A stretch of DNA of 64,000 nt from Torymus aiolomorphi (lineage: Eukaryota; Arthropoda; Insecta; Hymenoptera; Torymidae): the NCBI GenBank assembly GCA_036365515.1, contig CM070874.1:110471235-110535234 (forward strand). Reading direction: 5' to 3'. Shown in pieces: positions 24,191-35,969 of the stretch. Numbering within the stretch: the stretch's first letter is position 1; every line of letters begins with the position of its first letter. Below the pieces are notes generated by a model, which ran no database searches, was not told the origin of the DNA, and worked only from the letters and a program-made list of their open reading frames with translations. A program made the position numbers and the translations under genes.

Positions 24191-24840
24191 TTTGAGATTT
24201 TAATTTTAATTTATTTATTTTTTCGTTTATGTTTAATTAATTAATGAGATGGATGGCATTATTACAAATTATTACAACGGTAAAACTCAATTCTTAGTTT
24301 ACGAAGAGTTTCAAGTTTCCGCAGAGTTTTCTTTCATAATATTTTGCCTCAACTACCTCGAGTAAAATGCCGCAAACTATTTTCATACGTTATTTTTAAA
24401 CTTCCAACTAGCATACGAGCTATAAGACTTTTCAGTATCGATATTGACTAACATTATACGGCGCCTTTGGTTATTTTTATAGTTTATAAAACGGAGTTGA
24501 CTCTTTTTCAATTAAACTTTTTCATCGTTCTTTATTCGCTGTATAAAAAGTACGGCTATTCGCGAGATGCTCTTTCAGAGATCATCAATAAGTCATCTCT
24601 GAACTTTGGAGCACGTCGTCTTATTTTTCAATAAACAAAAATATAAAACTCGGATAAACAGGGTTGAAGCTTAAAAATGCATGAATTCTAAGGCTGAAAC
24701 TGGACTCTACAGTAAGAAATATTCAGAACAACTGTTAAAACCACGAAAATAAGTTTTTCTCGATTTATTTATTCTCAAATAAAATACGATGCCAGTAAAG
24801 TAATGAAATTAATTTTAAAAACAGTACAAAAGATATACTT
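24190..24840. other. AT-rich spacer
   Basis: No gene or repeat recognised. Confidence 0.45.
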
Positions 24841-25960
24841 GTCTATTGTTCTCCACATTCGCTATTCCAAAGCGAACCGTAAATTCCGCTCAATATCTAA
24901 TCTCACGCGCATCTATTTCCCAAACACCGCGAGTTATTCAAATCCCATACCAAAATGCATTCGACATCAACACTCCTAAATAACACCCGATAAACCAATA
25001 AATACACCCTCCACATAATTTCCAGTACACTTACTCCCACTGACGCGCGCAACCAATAAACCCACCCGTACACAGAGCTTCCAATACGGGACTCTCAAAA
25101 TTTCTCCATAATACTGTGGTCTCTCTTCTCGGCTGCACCATATCCCCCGCCCTCCCCCTCGAACACAATACAACGCGATGCGCGCAGCTGAGACCAAGGA
25201 GCCGCACGCGCCGGCTCGTGTCTAATTACCCGAAATGCGTGCCACCTCAGCCATATAATAGGACCGCGAGTGGCCGCTCGGTAGTCGGTAAGCAAAGAGA
25301 GAGAGGGACGGGTCAGAGTAATAGTTCACACGCACATAGAGCGAGAAAGCGAGAGCAAGAGAAAGGACAGCAGTGCAGGCGTCCCGGGATTTGGCTCGCG
25401 GTATTATCGTTCTCGAGTGCGTTATATACTCTCCCCTTCTCTCGCTCTCAGTCGGTCGCGATTACGAATTTAATGATGGGCCGCATTACTCGGTTATCCT
25501 CGCAAATTAGCCGCAAACCTGGGACTACGGCGGCGGCCGCGTGATGAACAGTCGGCCGAAGTCATCGATTACGCGAGAGGCCGCGCGTGTGTGCATATAT
25601 ATATCGAGCAACGGCTGGACGACTAAGTGCTCGGAGCGCTGTGTATATGTGCGAGAGGTGGCTTCTCCTTTATCTCTGGCTGGCTGGCAGCGAGTGCACC
25701 CGCATATATGTGATAGGAGAGAGCGGCAGCGACGGGACAGTGCGGTGAGGTGAATGCGCATAGTAGGAAAACACACGCGCTACGTATGCGATATTGAAAT
25801 GATGGGGGATAAGGAAGTTATCGTGGTCGTATGGAGGTGCGTGAGTGATGAGGCAATTTTGAGAGTGATAGGGGTGGCTGCATTGCGGGCTTTGGAGGGA
25901 CCGGATTTGTAGGTAATTTTAGAGGGAAAAGAGAATTGGTAATGACAAATGTGCGAGGGA
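24840..25960. other. Skew island
   Basis: 24901-24960 has C 20, G 6; 25801-25860 has G 25, C 4. The long CpG-rich core runs through 25130-25740. Confidence 0.75.
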
Positions 25961-26102
25961 TCTTTCTTTTTCGTTTAATTTAGAGTTCAGAGCGAATATC
26001 TTTCTTGTATTGTTGCGTTTTAAGGATAATTGTAGTATGATAGAGATATTTCCTTAAAATTCAGATTTGGGTCAGATAAACAGGTTACATGAGTCGATGC
26101 TA

Positions 26103-26357
26103 CACTGAGAAAAAAGTTTAGTAAAAATTATTAATAATTTTGTAAAAATTACAGGCTTTCTGAAAAAAAAACCACCACAAACTGTAAAAACTCAAAAGAT
26201 TACCGTACTTTATAAGAAATTTTGCTAGAAAGATAGGAAAATTTACTATGAGTACTGTAAAATTTACTGTGAAGTATGGTAATTATTTGGGGTTTTTACA
26301 GTTTGTGGTAGCTTTAGCAGACAGTATAGTAATTTTTATAGAACTTTTTTCTCAGTA
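26103..26357. mobile_element. CACTGAGAAA-ended foldback MITE
   Basis: The left end CACTGAGAAAAAAGTT and right end AACTTTTTTCTCAGTA are inverted, with TA at 26101-26102 and 26358-26359. The interior is palindromic (ACCACAAACTGTAAAAAC against GTTTTTACAGTTTGTGGT). Same family as 21454-21698 by ends and by its TAGTAAATTTACT-like words. Confidence 0.8.
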
Positions 26358-26559
26358 TATGATAAACTGCTATCAACGATAACAGAGCTTTATTATTTTT
26401 AATAAACATCATACTTCGGTAATGTAAACGAAAAGTCGAAGTAACATGTTTATAAGACTCTCAAGCCTACACTACACAAAAGTTTGTATTGGTACATAAC
26501 TTTACTGTTAGTATTGCTGATTAAACAACTTTACCAAATTCCAAACTTTTAATCACTTC

Positions 26560-26800
26560 TGCATATATATGCATAATTTTTCAAAAATTCCAAGAATTCC
26601 AAAATTCACGAAACTAGAAACCCACTCGTCCTCATCTGCATTCAAGTTCTCTGGACTCGCTTCATTCAAGAGCCAAAGAGAAAAGCTAGATGGGAAGGAA
26701 GAGGAGGAAACCAGCCAGTGGCTAGCAGCAGAACCGAGCAGGAGTCATGTTATTCCGCGCTCGCTCTTCATCACCGCGTAATACAGCTCGCTGCGAGTAC
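26560..26800. other. Weak, short skew island
   Basis: A short C-leaning stretch (26580-26640) is followed by a purine-rich stretch (26670-26740) and a little CGCG. Much smaller than the others; may be chance. Confidence 0.3.
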
Positions 26801-27330
26801 AACGAACGCGCATTTCGCTCGGTCTGCCGTTCTAATTGTGATTCGCGATGTGCCAATAAATTAGTAGTTGAAAGACATACTAGGAAAATTAAATAAATCT
26901 TAATGGTTTTTTCAGAAAATAGCTGTTTGAAAAAGTCGCTGAAACCGGAGTTTGAATAATTTTTAAATCTGATAAAAATGAATAAATCTGTGGGAATAAT
27001 ACAACAATTATTTCCAAGAAAGTTTTGCGACTCTGATCTCATCTAACTCGACCATGTCTGAGAATGTAAGTCGAATAAGAAATTTATGTATAAATTAGAA
27101 ACGAAAGCAAAACATTGAAAAAATTAACTAAAAATAAAGTTTACAATAGCTTAGCTATATTTTGAATTGATTCGTCACTCATTCATTTTCTTCAAGCTTA
27201 CTTTCCATCACTTGCAATGAGCCTATTGCAGAGAAGAGTTGAACTTTTTCAGGATAAATGGTCAAGAATTTTGATCTAAGAAGCTGTTTATTCCCCACCA
27301 TACTTTAAATACGAATATTCACGTTCTCCT
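26800..27330. other. AT-rich spacer
   Basis: No gene or repeat recognised. Confidence 0.4.
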
Positions 27331-27403
27331 GTACTTCAACGACCCCAAAAGCGTCTAATCATAAAAAATTATTATTATTTCATTCCATTCCATTCCCTTC
27401 AAT

Positions 27404-27459
<56 letters not shown>

Positions 27460-28330
27460 TTCCTCTTCACTATACTCTCGCTACCATAACTACGGGTAAG
27501 ATAACTTAGCCGGCTACAGCTCGCTCGCTCTCACTCTGTGTCGGCCATCTTGGCGATTATGTGTTTTGCGGTCGGCGAGGCGGCGCGGCGAGTTTACGAG
27601 AGAGTGAGAGAGCGAGGAGCCTTAATTGCGACGGGCGATGTTGCCGGGCGCAAAACACACTGACGTCGGATGCGCGCCGTAGCTGCACCACGCCGGCCTC
27701 AAACTTTCACGAACTTTGGGACGTGAGATACTCTCTCTCTCTCCTCTCTCTCCCTCTCACTCCGTGTTGATCTATCTATTGTCCTGGGATCTCGCGGCGC
27801 GCTGTAACTCGCCTTGTATTTTTGTTTCCTCAGTTTCCCCCTAACTCCTGCGGCGCGCAGCTTAGCTGCAGCAGCAGCGAGTAGTCGCAGGCCGTTATAT
27901 AGTCTGCCTGTGCTCGCCCGCGCTCGCTAGCCCTTTGGCTATTTATGATTCGGGCGAGGGGAAAATGTTTATTTGAAGAATGAGTTGCGGGTTTTGCAGC
28001 GCGTCCGCGGAAAGTATGATATGTGGGCCGTGTTTTGCACGGCCGCGTAGTGACTTTAATACGTCGTACTCGAGCGAGCGAACCCCCGTGTTATTACAGT
28101 TTCCAAAGTGGGTTTTGCATGCGGAGAGTATGTGATGTACGGGTTGGACATCGGATGATAAAATAGTACGGCTGTGTGATAATTGAGCGGCGAGTTTGGT
28201 GATTTACGGTTTGGGGATTGATTAAAAGTGCGGGAAAGGATTGCATCTGAGGATTCAATATTAAGGGTTTGTTGGCACTGAGGATCCTGAATGATTCAGT
28301 CGAATGGGATATGTACTTGTTTTGTTTCTG
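27330..28330. other. Skew island
   Basis: C/T-rich left side with a (TC)n array, CpG-rich core 27490-28080, and G-rich right side (28141-28200: G 22, C 6). Confidence 0.7.
27407..27456 (+). repeat. (TC)25 microsatellite
   Basis: Fifty bases of pure TC on the C-rich side of an island. A mirror-symmetric pyrimidine tract of this kind can form a triplex. Confidence 0.95.
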
Positions 28331-30220
28331 CTCTCGGTATTGAAATTAACACGAATTTTGGTATGTTCCTTTATTTACTTTGCATGCAGTTTAATTAAAC
28401 ATCAATATTATTAGTGCTGTGATTTTTGTAACAATTATACGTAATTATTTTGTACAATTATATGTATAATGTATGTTAACCATAAGCTCTCTTCAAGATG
28501 TAGACAAAATAGCTCACCAGATGTTGTAATATGTGGCCCGCATAGAGGATATGAGACGCCCATGTACGTAGCATGTTATACGTTAATGAAATATTATGTT
28601 TGCTATATATGCATTTCGAAATGAGTATTTTTCCTTACTAAAACATATTCTTAAAAATTTTGGCATAAAAGTGTAATGGACTTAAATAATAAAAATATAT
28701 ATAGTCTACATGATATTGCAATTAAACTTTTAATTTACTTATATTTTACTTGAGAAGCTTATTACTTATTGTTCTAAATTGATATCAATTTTAGTCTGTC
28801 TGTGGGTCCAACTCAAACTAATATTTTGTATTGATTCGCAAATTGTCATTCCTGATTATAGCTTACAAGAACAAAAAATTAAGTATCCATTTATTTCTTC
28901 TTATTTACGAATGCATAAAAGCAACATTTTACGTGATTGTATCCATTTCCGAAATTGTCTGTTTCCAAAATTCATGTACATTTTGAATTTAAGAGGGTCA
29001 ACGTTTGTCCTATTTTTCCTTGGAACGAAAAATATTGGTACAAACCGATATATTTGTTGCTCTCAAACGTCGAGTTGTTGTTTTCTTTTGAAAATAATTC
29101 TTATTGAAACATTCCTGTTACATTATAAAAATTAAAGAGAGAAAAAACGTAACATATCGAACGGCATTATGCTATGCTATTCCTATAACCTGCAAATACA
29201 ATTTCCAGCAGCGAGAATTTTAAAATATTGCGAAGCAGATGTTTCACTTTCATTAGCAGGAAAACGTCACGTAAACTCGAAACCAGAGCGCACGCACTCG
29301 TGACATTTCTTTTAATTATTAGAAGAATGCCCCGTTCTCATTATATATGTCGCTTTTAATGACGCTTTCCCCCTAGAGCGCGAACGAGAGAAAGTTCCGA
29401 AGTTTCGCAATTTTTAATTACGCGAAATCATAATTAAACATTTTCAAAGTTCACAAAGCTGCTTTGCAGCAGTAGGCGGCGGCGGCGGCGGCGGGAGCTT
29501 TTTAAAATTTTAATTACGAAAACAAATAAGCAGCAGGCAATTATTTTCAAGTGTTTCCGCCACCGCCGCGGAAGTTCCTTTCTTCTCCGAGCTAAAGAGA
29601 TAAAACAAACCCCATCCAAAATTTCCTACGGAAAATTAAGGGAAAAAATTCGACAAGTGTGTTGCCTGCGCGCGTGCACTTTTCTTTCATTCCATTTTTT
29701 TTGTCTGTTCTCGTTTCTTTTTTCAGGTTCGCCTTCTCCCTCTCTCTCTCTTTCCCTTTCTCTCCTTGCCTACGCACTATTTACCTTCTTAATCGTCAGG
29801 TACCCTCTACAATTGTGAGATTTTCAAGTATAATTGAAAGTTTTGGAGTGAGCAATGCTTTCCGTTTCCTTTACTCTTTTTTCTTCTTTCTAATTCAACG
29901 GGAACTTTTTTTTTGTTTGCTAGACTCTTATTGCGGAACAACGTAAATCCATCTACTTGATGAATGAAATGTTCATTCATTCAAAAGTAAAACTAGTTTC
30001 TGTTGAATATTTAAGAATGTTGAAATGTTACTTGTACCCGGGGATTTTTACGGTTACTAATTTACCTTTTTTCTTTATTTATTAGATAATTTATTTACTT
30101 ATTTTATTTTTTATAAAACTTATTAAATATACATATATTTTGTCATCGAGATTCAATAATTAACATAAATACATTCCTATAATCATAAAACTATTTCAAA
30201 TCACGTAAAAAGTACGTGTC
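28330..30220. other. Long AT-rich spacer with one reversed-polarity GC patch
   Basis: Nothing recognised over most of its length. At 29470-29500 a GGC repeat (G-rich) is followed at 29560-29780 by a C/T-rich stretch with CT runs. This G-then-C order is the opposite of the islands and is one of the few exceptions in the window. Confidence 0.5.
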
Positions 30221-31330
30221 TGACTAAATTCGAATGCTACCACTTGGCACCGTGTCAATACTAGACCACATATTCAGCTTTCCCAAACACTTCTCACATA
30301 ATTCCCTATTTATTTATTTGCACAAAAATACATCTGCAAAACAACATTCTATCTCTCTCACTCTCTTCGTTCTTCTAACTCAGCCGCACCTACACGCCGA
30401 AATCACTTTTCGAAACTTTTCGCTACCCCTCAACAAACGAACAACAAAGCCAAACTCGCCCACGCTGTTCTCTCAAAAACATGTGTTGTCTATTTCTCTT
30501 CCTCCTCCACACACACACACACTCTATGCACTCGTGTACGTTTCTCACCCTTGCGCTTACACACCTACCCCGTTTGGTCAACCTCAAAGGGCATCTGATG
30601 CGGCCACTGCGTTGTTGCTTATTTGCCGGCGATCAACGTTAAAAAAAATAACCTGCCCATATCCCCGCGCGAATGTAGAAGGATCGCGGCTCGTGAGTCG
30701 TGACTCACAAAGCTTTGGCAGGCACTGCGTGGGGGTTAGAAAAAAGGGGGCAGCGCGGCGGAGGAAAATCCTAAAAATAGAGAGTAGCGATGTTCGATGT
30801 TTCCGAACGAGTGCGCCTGGTGTAGACGATATTTCCCGGGGAAATACTTCCGCTTCCGCCATAAATCTTTGAATGCGCGCGCGCGAGCGCCGAGTTTCCT
30901 CTCTCTCTCTCTCTCTACCCCTACTGCTATATACTCCCTGGGTCGTGAGCTCAAATTTCTCCCTCTCTCCTCCACCCCGACGGCGGCGTGCAGGCGTTAG
31001 TGTCGGATGCATTCGCAGCTGCGCCGAATGCCCCTAAGTGTAGTTTAAAATACGACGAGCCGCCGCTGCCGCCGACCGGAAACTCGCGTTTAGCGCCGAC
31101 AAAGCTTCTTTCGCGAGCTCGGAGTCGTCGCGGGCGGAGGTGGATGAGTGATCTTGGCTCTCGTCGATGAGCCGTGAGTGATGTATGGCTGGGGGTATAA
31201 TTGATGAAGTCGCACGGGGGTGGCTCTGAGAGGTCACTAGTGTGAATTGGGTGGTGGACTCTGTGGGTTGAAAATATGTTGGGAGGGATTGTGGACGGCG
31301 TTTAGGCTGGATATATGAGTGAGAAAAATA
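30220..31330. other. Skew island
   Basis: 30421-30480 has C 24, G 6; 31201-31320 has G 49, C 12. The core 30650-31140 is CpG-rich with CT runs. Confidence 0.75.
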
Positions 31331-31600
31331 TTCTTTTGGGTGAAAATAGTTTGATAAAAGTTGTAGTTAGTGTACTTACAGTACTCGTTTACGTTAGTTT
31401 AACATCAAGGTGTAGTGGTACTTACCTAAAACAGACAAAATATATTGGTTAAATAAAGTATGTTATAAGTACAATAGTTAACAAGATCATTTTTTTATAA
31501 TAATCTACTGATAAAAACATCATACATAAAATCATCATTTTTAATATTCAATTCTTCATTTAACATTGTCATAACAGTATATTTTGTTGATGAAGAAGTT
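31330..31600. other. AT-rich spacer
   Basis: No gene or repeat recognised. Confidence 0.4.
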
Positions 31601-32480
31601 CCCGAAGCGAGAAAACATCTCCATCTAACCATCGTAAGACCGTTTCTTCTATATAAAGAAGCCCCTTTCTCTCTTCCTACATAATCTTTCCCCCTTTATT
31701 TTTAGCCGCAGGGCAACAGCAGCAGCAGCAGCAGCGATGCAGCAGTAGCCCCGAAATACTCGAAAATCCTTGTATCAAAGGGGTTGTACGCGCGAGCTCG
31801 CCATTAATAATCGATATCTCGCGTGGACGCGCGCCGACGGCGCTGCCGCTATATACACCGCTGCTGCTGCGGACGAGAGAGAGAGAAAACGGGGCGCAGC
31901 GGGCGCTTGATTGGTCGCGAAAGCGCCGGAAAAGAAGGAGGAAAAGGAAAGATAGAGTCGCTCTGTCTCTCTCTCTCTTTCACTCGATAGAGGCGCCTTT
32001 TCAAGTTACTGTTTCAGCGGGCCGCGGAAAGAGGTGGATTTTCTTTCTGCTCCCTTTCTCGGATCCGCCGCGGAGGAGCACAGCGCGCCAGCCAGCCAGC
32101 TCTCGCTCGAGATTTCATAATTTATAGTAGTGCAGAGCTCGCCGGCGGCTGCTGCTGCTGAATTGCACTGTCCGTGCGATTTGAAAAATTACTTTACACT
32201 CAATTGGGAATTTCGCGGAGAGGAAGAGGCGGATAAGGAATGGAACGCAACAACTTCCCGCGGAGGAGGAGAAGGGGTGAGGTTCTGCGGTTTATGGACG
32301 CGATTCCGAAGTCGTCACGCGCTGGCTTATTTATTAAGGATGGTAAATAAATTCGAATGTGGTCCGCGCGGATTGGGAATTTTAAATGAATCATTTTTAG
32401 CGGTTAGAGTGCTTTCATTATCATGATTTAGAGGTCGGGTTGAAAAGCTATATATTAATGCGGGAGGTGGAATAATAATT
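31600..32480. other. Skew island
   Basis: 31621-31680 has C 20, G 5. The core holds (CAG)n at about 31717-31735 and many CGCG. The right side is purine/G-rich from 32215. Confidence 0.65.
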
Positions 32481-33057
32481 AAGTTGTTACATGATCAATA
32501 CCGTGATTATAAATTCTTTAATCTGAAGAATACATTATAACTTGATGATTTATCATTAATTATTAAAACCGTACAAGTGAACGAATTACATCATTACAAT
32601 TTTAAGAAAGTCCTAAGTAGTAGAGACTGGAATGTCAGGAAGCAGCCCAGACGTGTAAAATTTGTAAATAGAATTACTCCGTAGCAGTTCGCGCACTTGG
32701 ACTGGTATTTGGAAAAGAATGCTGGCAAACAATCCGGCTCTTTCATCAGGAGGATTTTATGAATTTCGACTGAGATACAATTTTCTCGAGTCTACAACTG
32801 GCGTACGCTCTGGCGCTCTCTCTGTATTCCAGTGCACATTCATTTCTGGCATTATATTTGGAACCTCTTCGACTCCATTGTCAATTCCAAAATGACAACT
32901 TTATTTACGTGGTATATCTTGGGAGGAATGTATGCCATTATTTGTATTGTTTTTATTGTAATTGTTGAATAAAACACTTTCACAACAAACCAAAAGTTTT
33001 CATCTTAAATATGTAAAATTTGGTAACAAGCTGTTCAAACAATTACAGGTGACCATA
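32480..33057. other. Skew-neutral spacer
   Basis: AT-rich at first, then mixed composition (32640-32900) without CG skew. No gene recognised. Confidence 0.4.
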
Positions 33058-33291
33058 CCCTGGTAGAAAATTAACCATTTTTGTTGGTAAGCATTTTCGA
33101 CTAAAATCAATATTTAAACCTTATTAAAAGTATCAAAAATTATAATCACATGTTCAAATATTGGCAATATAATATGTTCTTATCAACGAAAATTGAATAT
33201 TTATCTTTAACAACGAAATAATGTTGGTGTGACGTTTTTAACTCCAAAATGAACCAACAATTAGCCAACATGTCGTTCACGTTTCTACCAG
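33058..33291. mobile_element. CCCTGGTAGAAA family, short member abutting copy B
   Basis: The left end is CCCTGGTAGAAAATT; the right end TTTCTACCAG stops two bases short and is followed directly by the start of copy B. Short AT-rich non-coding interior. The junction (TTTCTACCAG next to CCCTGGTAGAAA) suggests copy B inserted into the terminal inverted repeat of this element. Confidence 0.65.
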
Positions 33292-33870
33292 CCCTGGTAG
33301 AAATCGACTCTATTTTCGACTCAGAAATAGCGAGTTTTACTGGAGGAATACCAAAAACTAGACATTTTTCTTATCTATTTCTATCTAGCTATGAAACGAT
33401 TTTTCTGGTCATATTCGACCATTTAATAGATTGAAAATAGAATAAGTTTTATCACAAATTTACATTAGCTTATTTATGAGTATTTAAAAGATATTAAAGT
33501 TAGCCAGTTTTTTAGTTAGAAAATGGCTAATAAGAGGCTTGCTATTATGGCGAGGAGTGAGAGAGACAGAATCTAATAGAAAAATATGGGTTTCAGTTAA
33601 TATCTAAGAAAGGAGTGCTGTAAAGCTTTTTTAATCTGTTTATTTTTTTACATTTTTCTAAGCTATATTTATTACAATTGAATGCTCTGAAGTGTAACCT
33701 CAAGCCTATGAGTAAATTTAAATTGAATATTTTGAGGTTATGCCATTCTATTTCCAATCTATGAAATTGTCCAATAATAGGGGAAAAAGCGTTTCATCAA
33801 GGCCAGTAACTAGCCATTTATTCTAGCTATTTACTGACTTTCTGACTATTTCGTAGCACGTCTCAATAAA
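33292..33870 (+). mobile_element. CCCTGGTAGAAA family, long copy B (degenerate right end)
   Basis: It starts CCCTGGTAGAAATCG and follows copy C (50356-50932) in the same orientation, with shared blocks such as GAGGAGTGAGAGAGACA and ATAGATTGAAAA. The expected right terminal repeat near 33870 is not intact, so this copy is truncated or mutated there. The end coordinate is approximate. Confidence 0.65.
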
Positions 33871-34009
33871 TTTAATATTAAAAAACTTGAATACCAGTAA
33901 TTGCTTGAGATATATTATTGATCAATACGAAAGTAAGAGGGAAATACTAAAATACAGTTAAATACACAGTTAAATACTGGCTGCAACATTCCCTTAAAAA
34001 AAGTGCGCA

Positions 34010-34930
34010 TGAGAAAATTAAAACAACTTAATTTACCTACAACCGTAACAAGCGCTTACCCAATCCACCCCTTCACCTTCATTCCCCATTATATCTTCCC
34101 ACTCACGACCTTTGCGAAAATTACATCGTCGATCTCGCTCAACAACGCACTTGCACCCTTATACAGACACCACTCCCGCACTCGAATCTACCGCAACAAT
34201 CAACTCTCTCTCTCTCTCTCTCTCTCTCTGCGAGCAAACCGCAGTCGCGGCATTAAGCTCCACCATCTCGAAATCGCAGTAAATACCGATCGCACGCGCG
34301 TGGCTGGAATCCCCCGCGTCTCGCACGCGCGCGCGAGTGCAAATCAAATCGTCGCTCGAGATCGTTACCGGACTCTCGAAATACCCTCGGCCGCGAGTTT
34401 GCTATACCATGCGATGCGTGTATGTGTGTATTAAGCCGAAGTTCGGACCGCAGCCGCGCGTAATGGTAATACACGCGCATGCGAACTTTCGACGCGGCTT
34501 GCGTATCGCGGCGAGAGATTCCGGGACGAGATAGTGTAGTACAGCGGTCAGGGGGAGATTTGATTTTTGATTTGATTTCGTTTGTTTTGGAACTGCGAGC
34601 GGTGGCGTTGTCCGGTTATTGGAGTTTGTTCTAGAGCAAATGTTGCGCGCACGCTGCTTACGCAGGGCTCGCAGAGTTTAGCGCAGCGGTAGTGGTAATA
34701 GTAACGCGGTAAGCAAGTTGAGAGCGCGTGTGCGCGCGTGGCAATTATGTTTTGATACTTGGAATTGCTTTTAGCGCTTAGTATGTACGTAATCACTTTT
34801 ATTGTGAATTATAATCGATTTTCGCGGTGCGTTTGATTTTGAAGGCGAAGTGGTTTTTTGTGTTTTGTAGATAATTTAGGCTTTATAGTTTATGTTGTTT
34901 TTGATTATAGTCGATAAGGCCATTATTGAG
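34010..34930. other. Skew island
   Basis: 34021-34200 has C 68, G 15; 34801-34920 has G 30, C 8. (CT)n at 34204-34229 marks the left edge of the CpG-rich core. Confidence 0.8.
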
Positions 34931-35318
34931 TGATGTCTATAACTTATTGTACTACTAAATGTGGTTTTGTTGAAAAATAAAAAAAAAAAATCTTATTTAT
35001 AGCATTATAATCATCTGTAGGATATATAAAAAAAACTCATAATTATAGTATTTGGAATTGTCATGGTCGTTAAAACTTATTTAATATTCCATTCTTTATT
35101 AGACTGAATTTTTTTTTTCATTCTTGTCCTTGACACCCATACAGTGGCCTAAAAACACCGAAGAAAGCTACATTTAGCGAACTTCTAGCATTCTCAAAAC
35201 TATAGAAAATTATCGACTGGGGGCCAAAAATACCTTGGAAAATGTCCATTAAAATAAAAATCGTAACCTCAGCGCTATCCCTGCTGTACCGAATTTAAAA
35301 TCTAAATTTAAATCCACA

Positions 35319-35321
<3 letters not shown>

Positions 35322-35399
<78 letters not shown>
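35322..35399 (+). repeat. (GA)39 microsatellite
   Basis: Seventy-eight uninterrupted bases of GA, the longest pure array in the window. It has triplex-forming potential. Confidence 0.97.
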
Positions 35400-35403
<4 letters not shown>

Positions 35404-35616
35404 CACGTCAGGCCGGAAACCGTGCGCCCCTTGACCGATCCATACTTAACGATCGCCTGCAATTATGTACTCTTGCGGTCGCGGCGAAGCAGCCCAACGT
35501 GAGCAGCAGCAGCGGAAAATCCTCCACTGGAGCTGAATTCGGACTCTCTCGGGCTCCGAGCGGATAACGATTACGTATGCGAGTTTAATGCAGATACCTG
35601 GAGGGGTAAAACAGCA

Positions 35617-35623
<7 letters not shown>

Positions 35624-35665
<42 letters not shown>
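35624..35665 (+). repeat. (TC)21 microsatellite
   Basis: Forty-two pure bases, complementary in inverted orientation to the (GA)39 array about 225 bp upstream. Confidence 0.95.
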
Positions 35666-35666
<1 letters not shown>

Positions 35667-35969
35667 AAATAGCGATTAGGTGTGGTTTTAATTTAAGGGC
35701 AGAGCTAAGCTCCGAGTTGGAATAGCAGCAGCCGCGGTTGTAGATGCTAATTTTTGTCGCTGGCTAGTTCAGTGAGGCGAAGCAGATTAAACCGACGGTT
35801 GGGTTGGGCGCTGTATAGACCAAACTATCGGGGAATTAAGGGGTGGAGCGTAGGATCGGTGGGAAATGGAAGGCACCGATGTAATAGGAGTGCGCGAAAT
35901 TAAAGGGAAGGCAGTGCATTTCGGGGTGTTTTTGGTAAAGAGGGTTATCGATCACACGTCTAATTGAGC

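Larger units (their letters stand above)
35130..35960. other. Skew island with opposed GA and CT arrays
   Basis: Weak C-rich left side, G-rich right side (35881-35940: G 22, C 5). Unusually the core is framed by (GA)39 on the left and (TC)21 on the right, the opposite purine/pyrimidine order from the flanks. Confidence 0.6.

Noticed and set aside
28779..29135. 118-codon ORF with hydrophobic stretches
   Set aside because: Lies in AT-rich spacer; hydrophobic residues follow from T-rich codons. No family recognised and no repeat or conservation evidence.
30234..30872. 212-codon plus-strand ORF
   Set aside because: Runs through the C-rich flank, where G-poor sequence lacks TAG and TGA stops; the protein is Ser/Leu/Pro/His-rich without domains.
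32160..32182. miR-92-like seed (AATTGCAC)
   Set aside because: Only the seed and a few bases match, and no hairpin partner arm is present.
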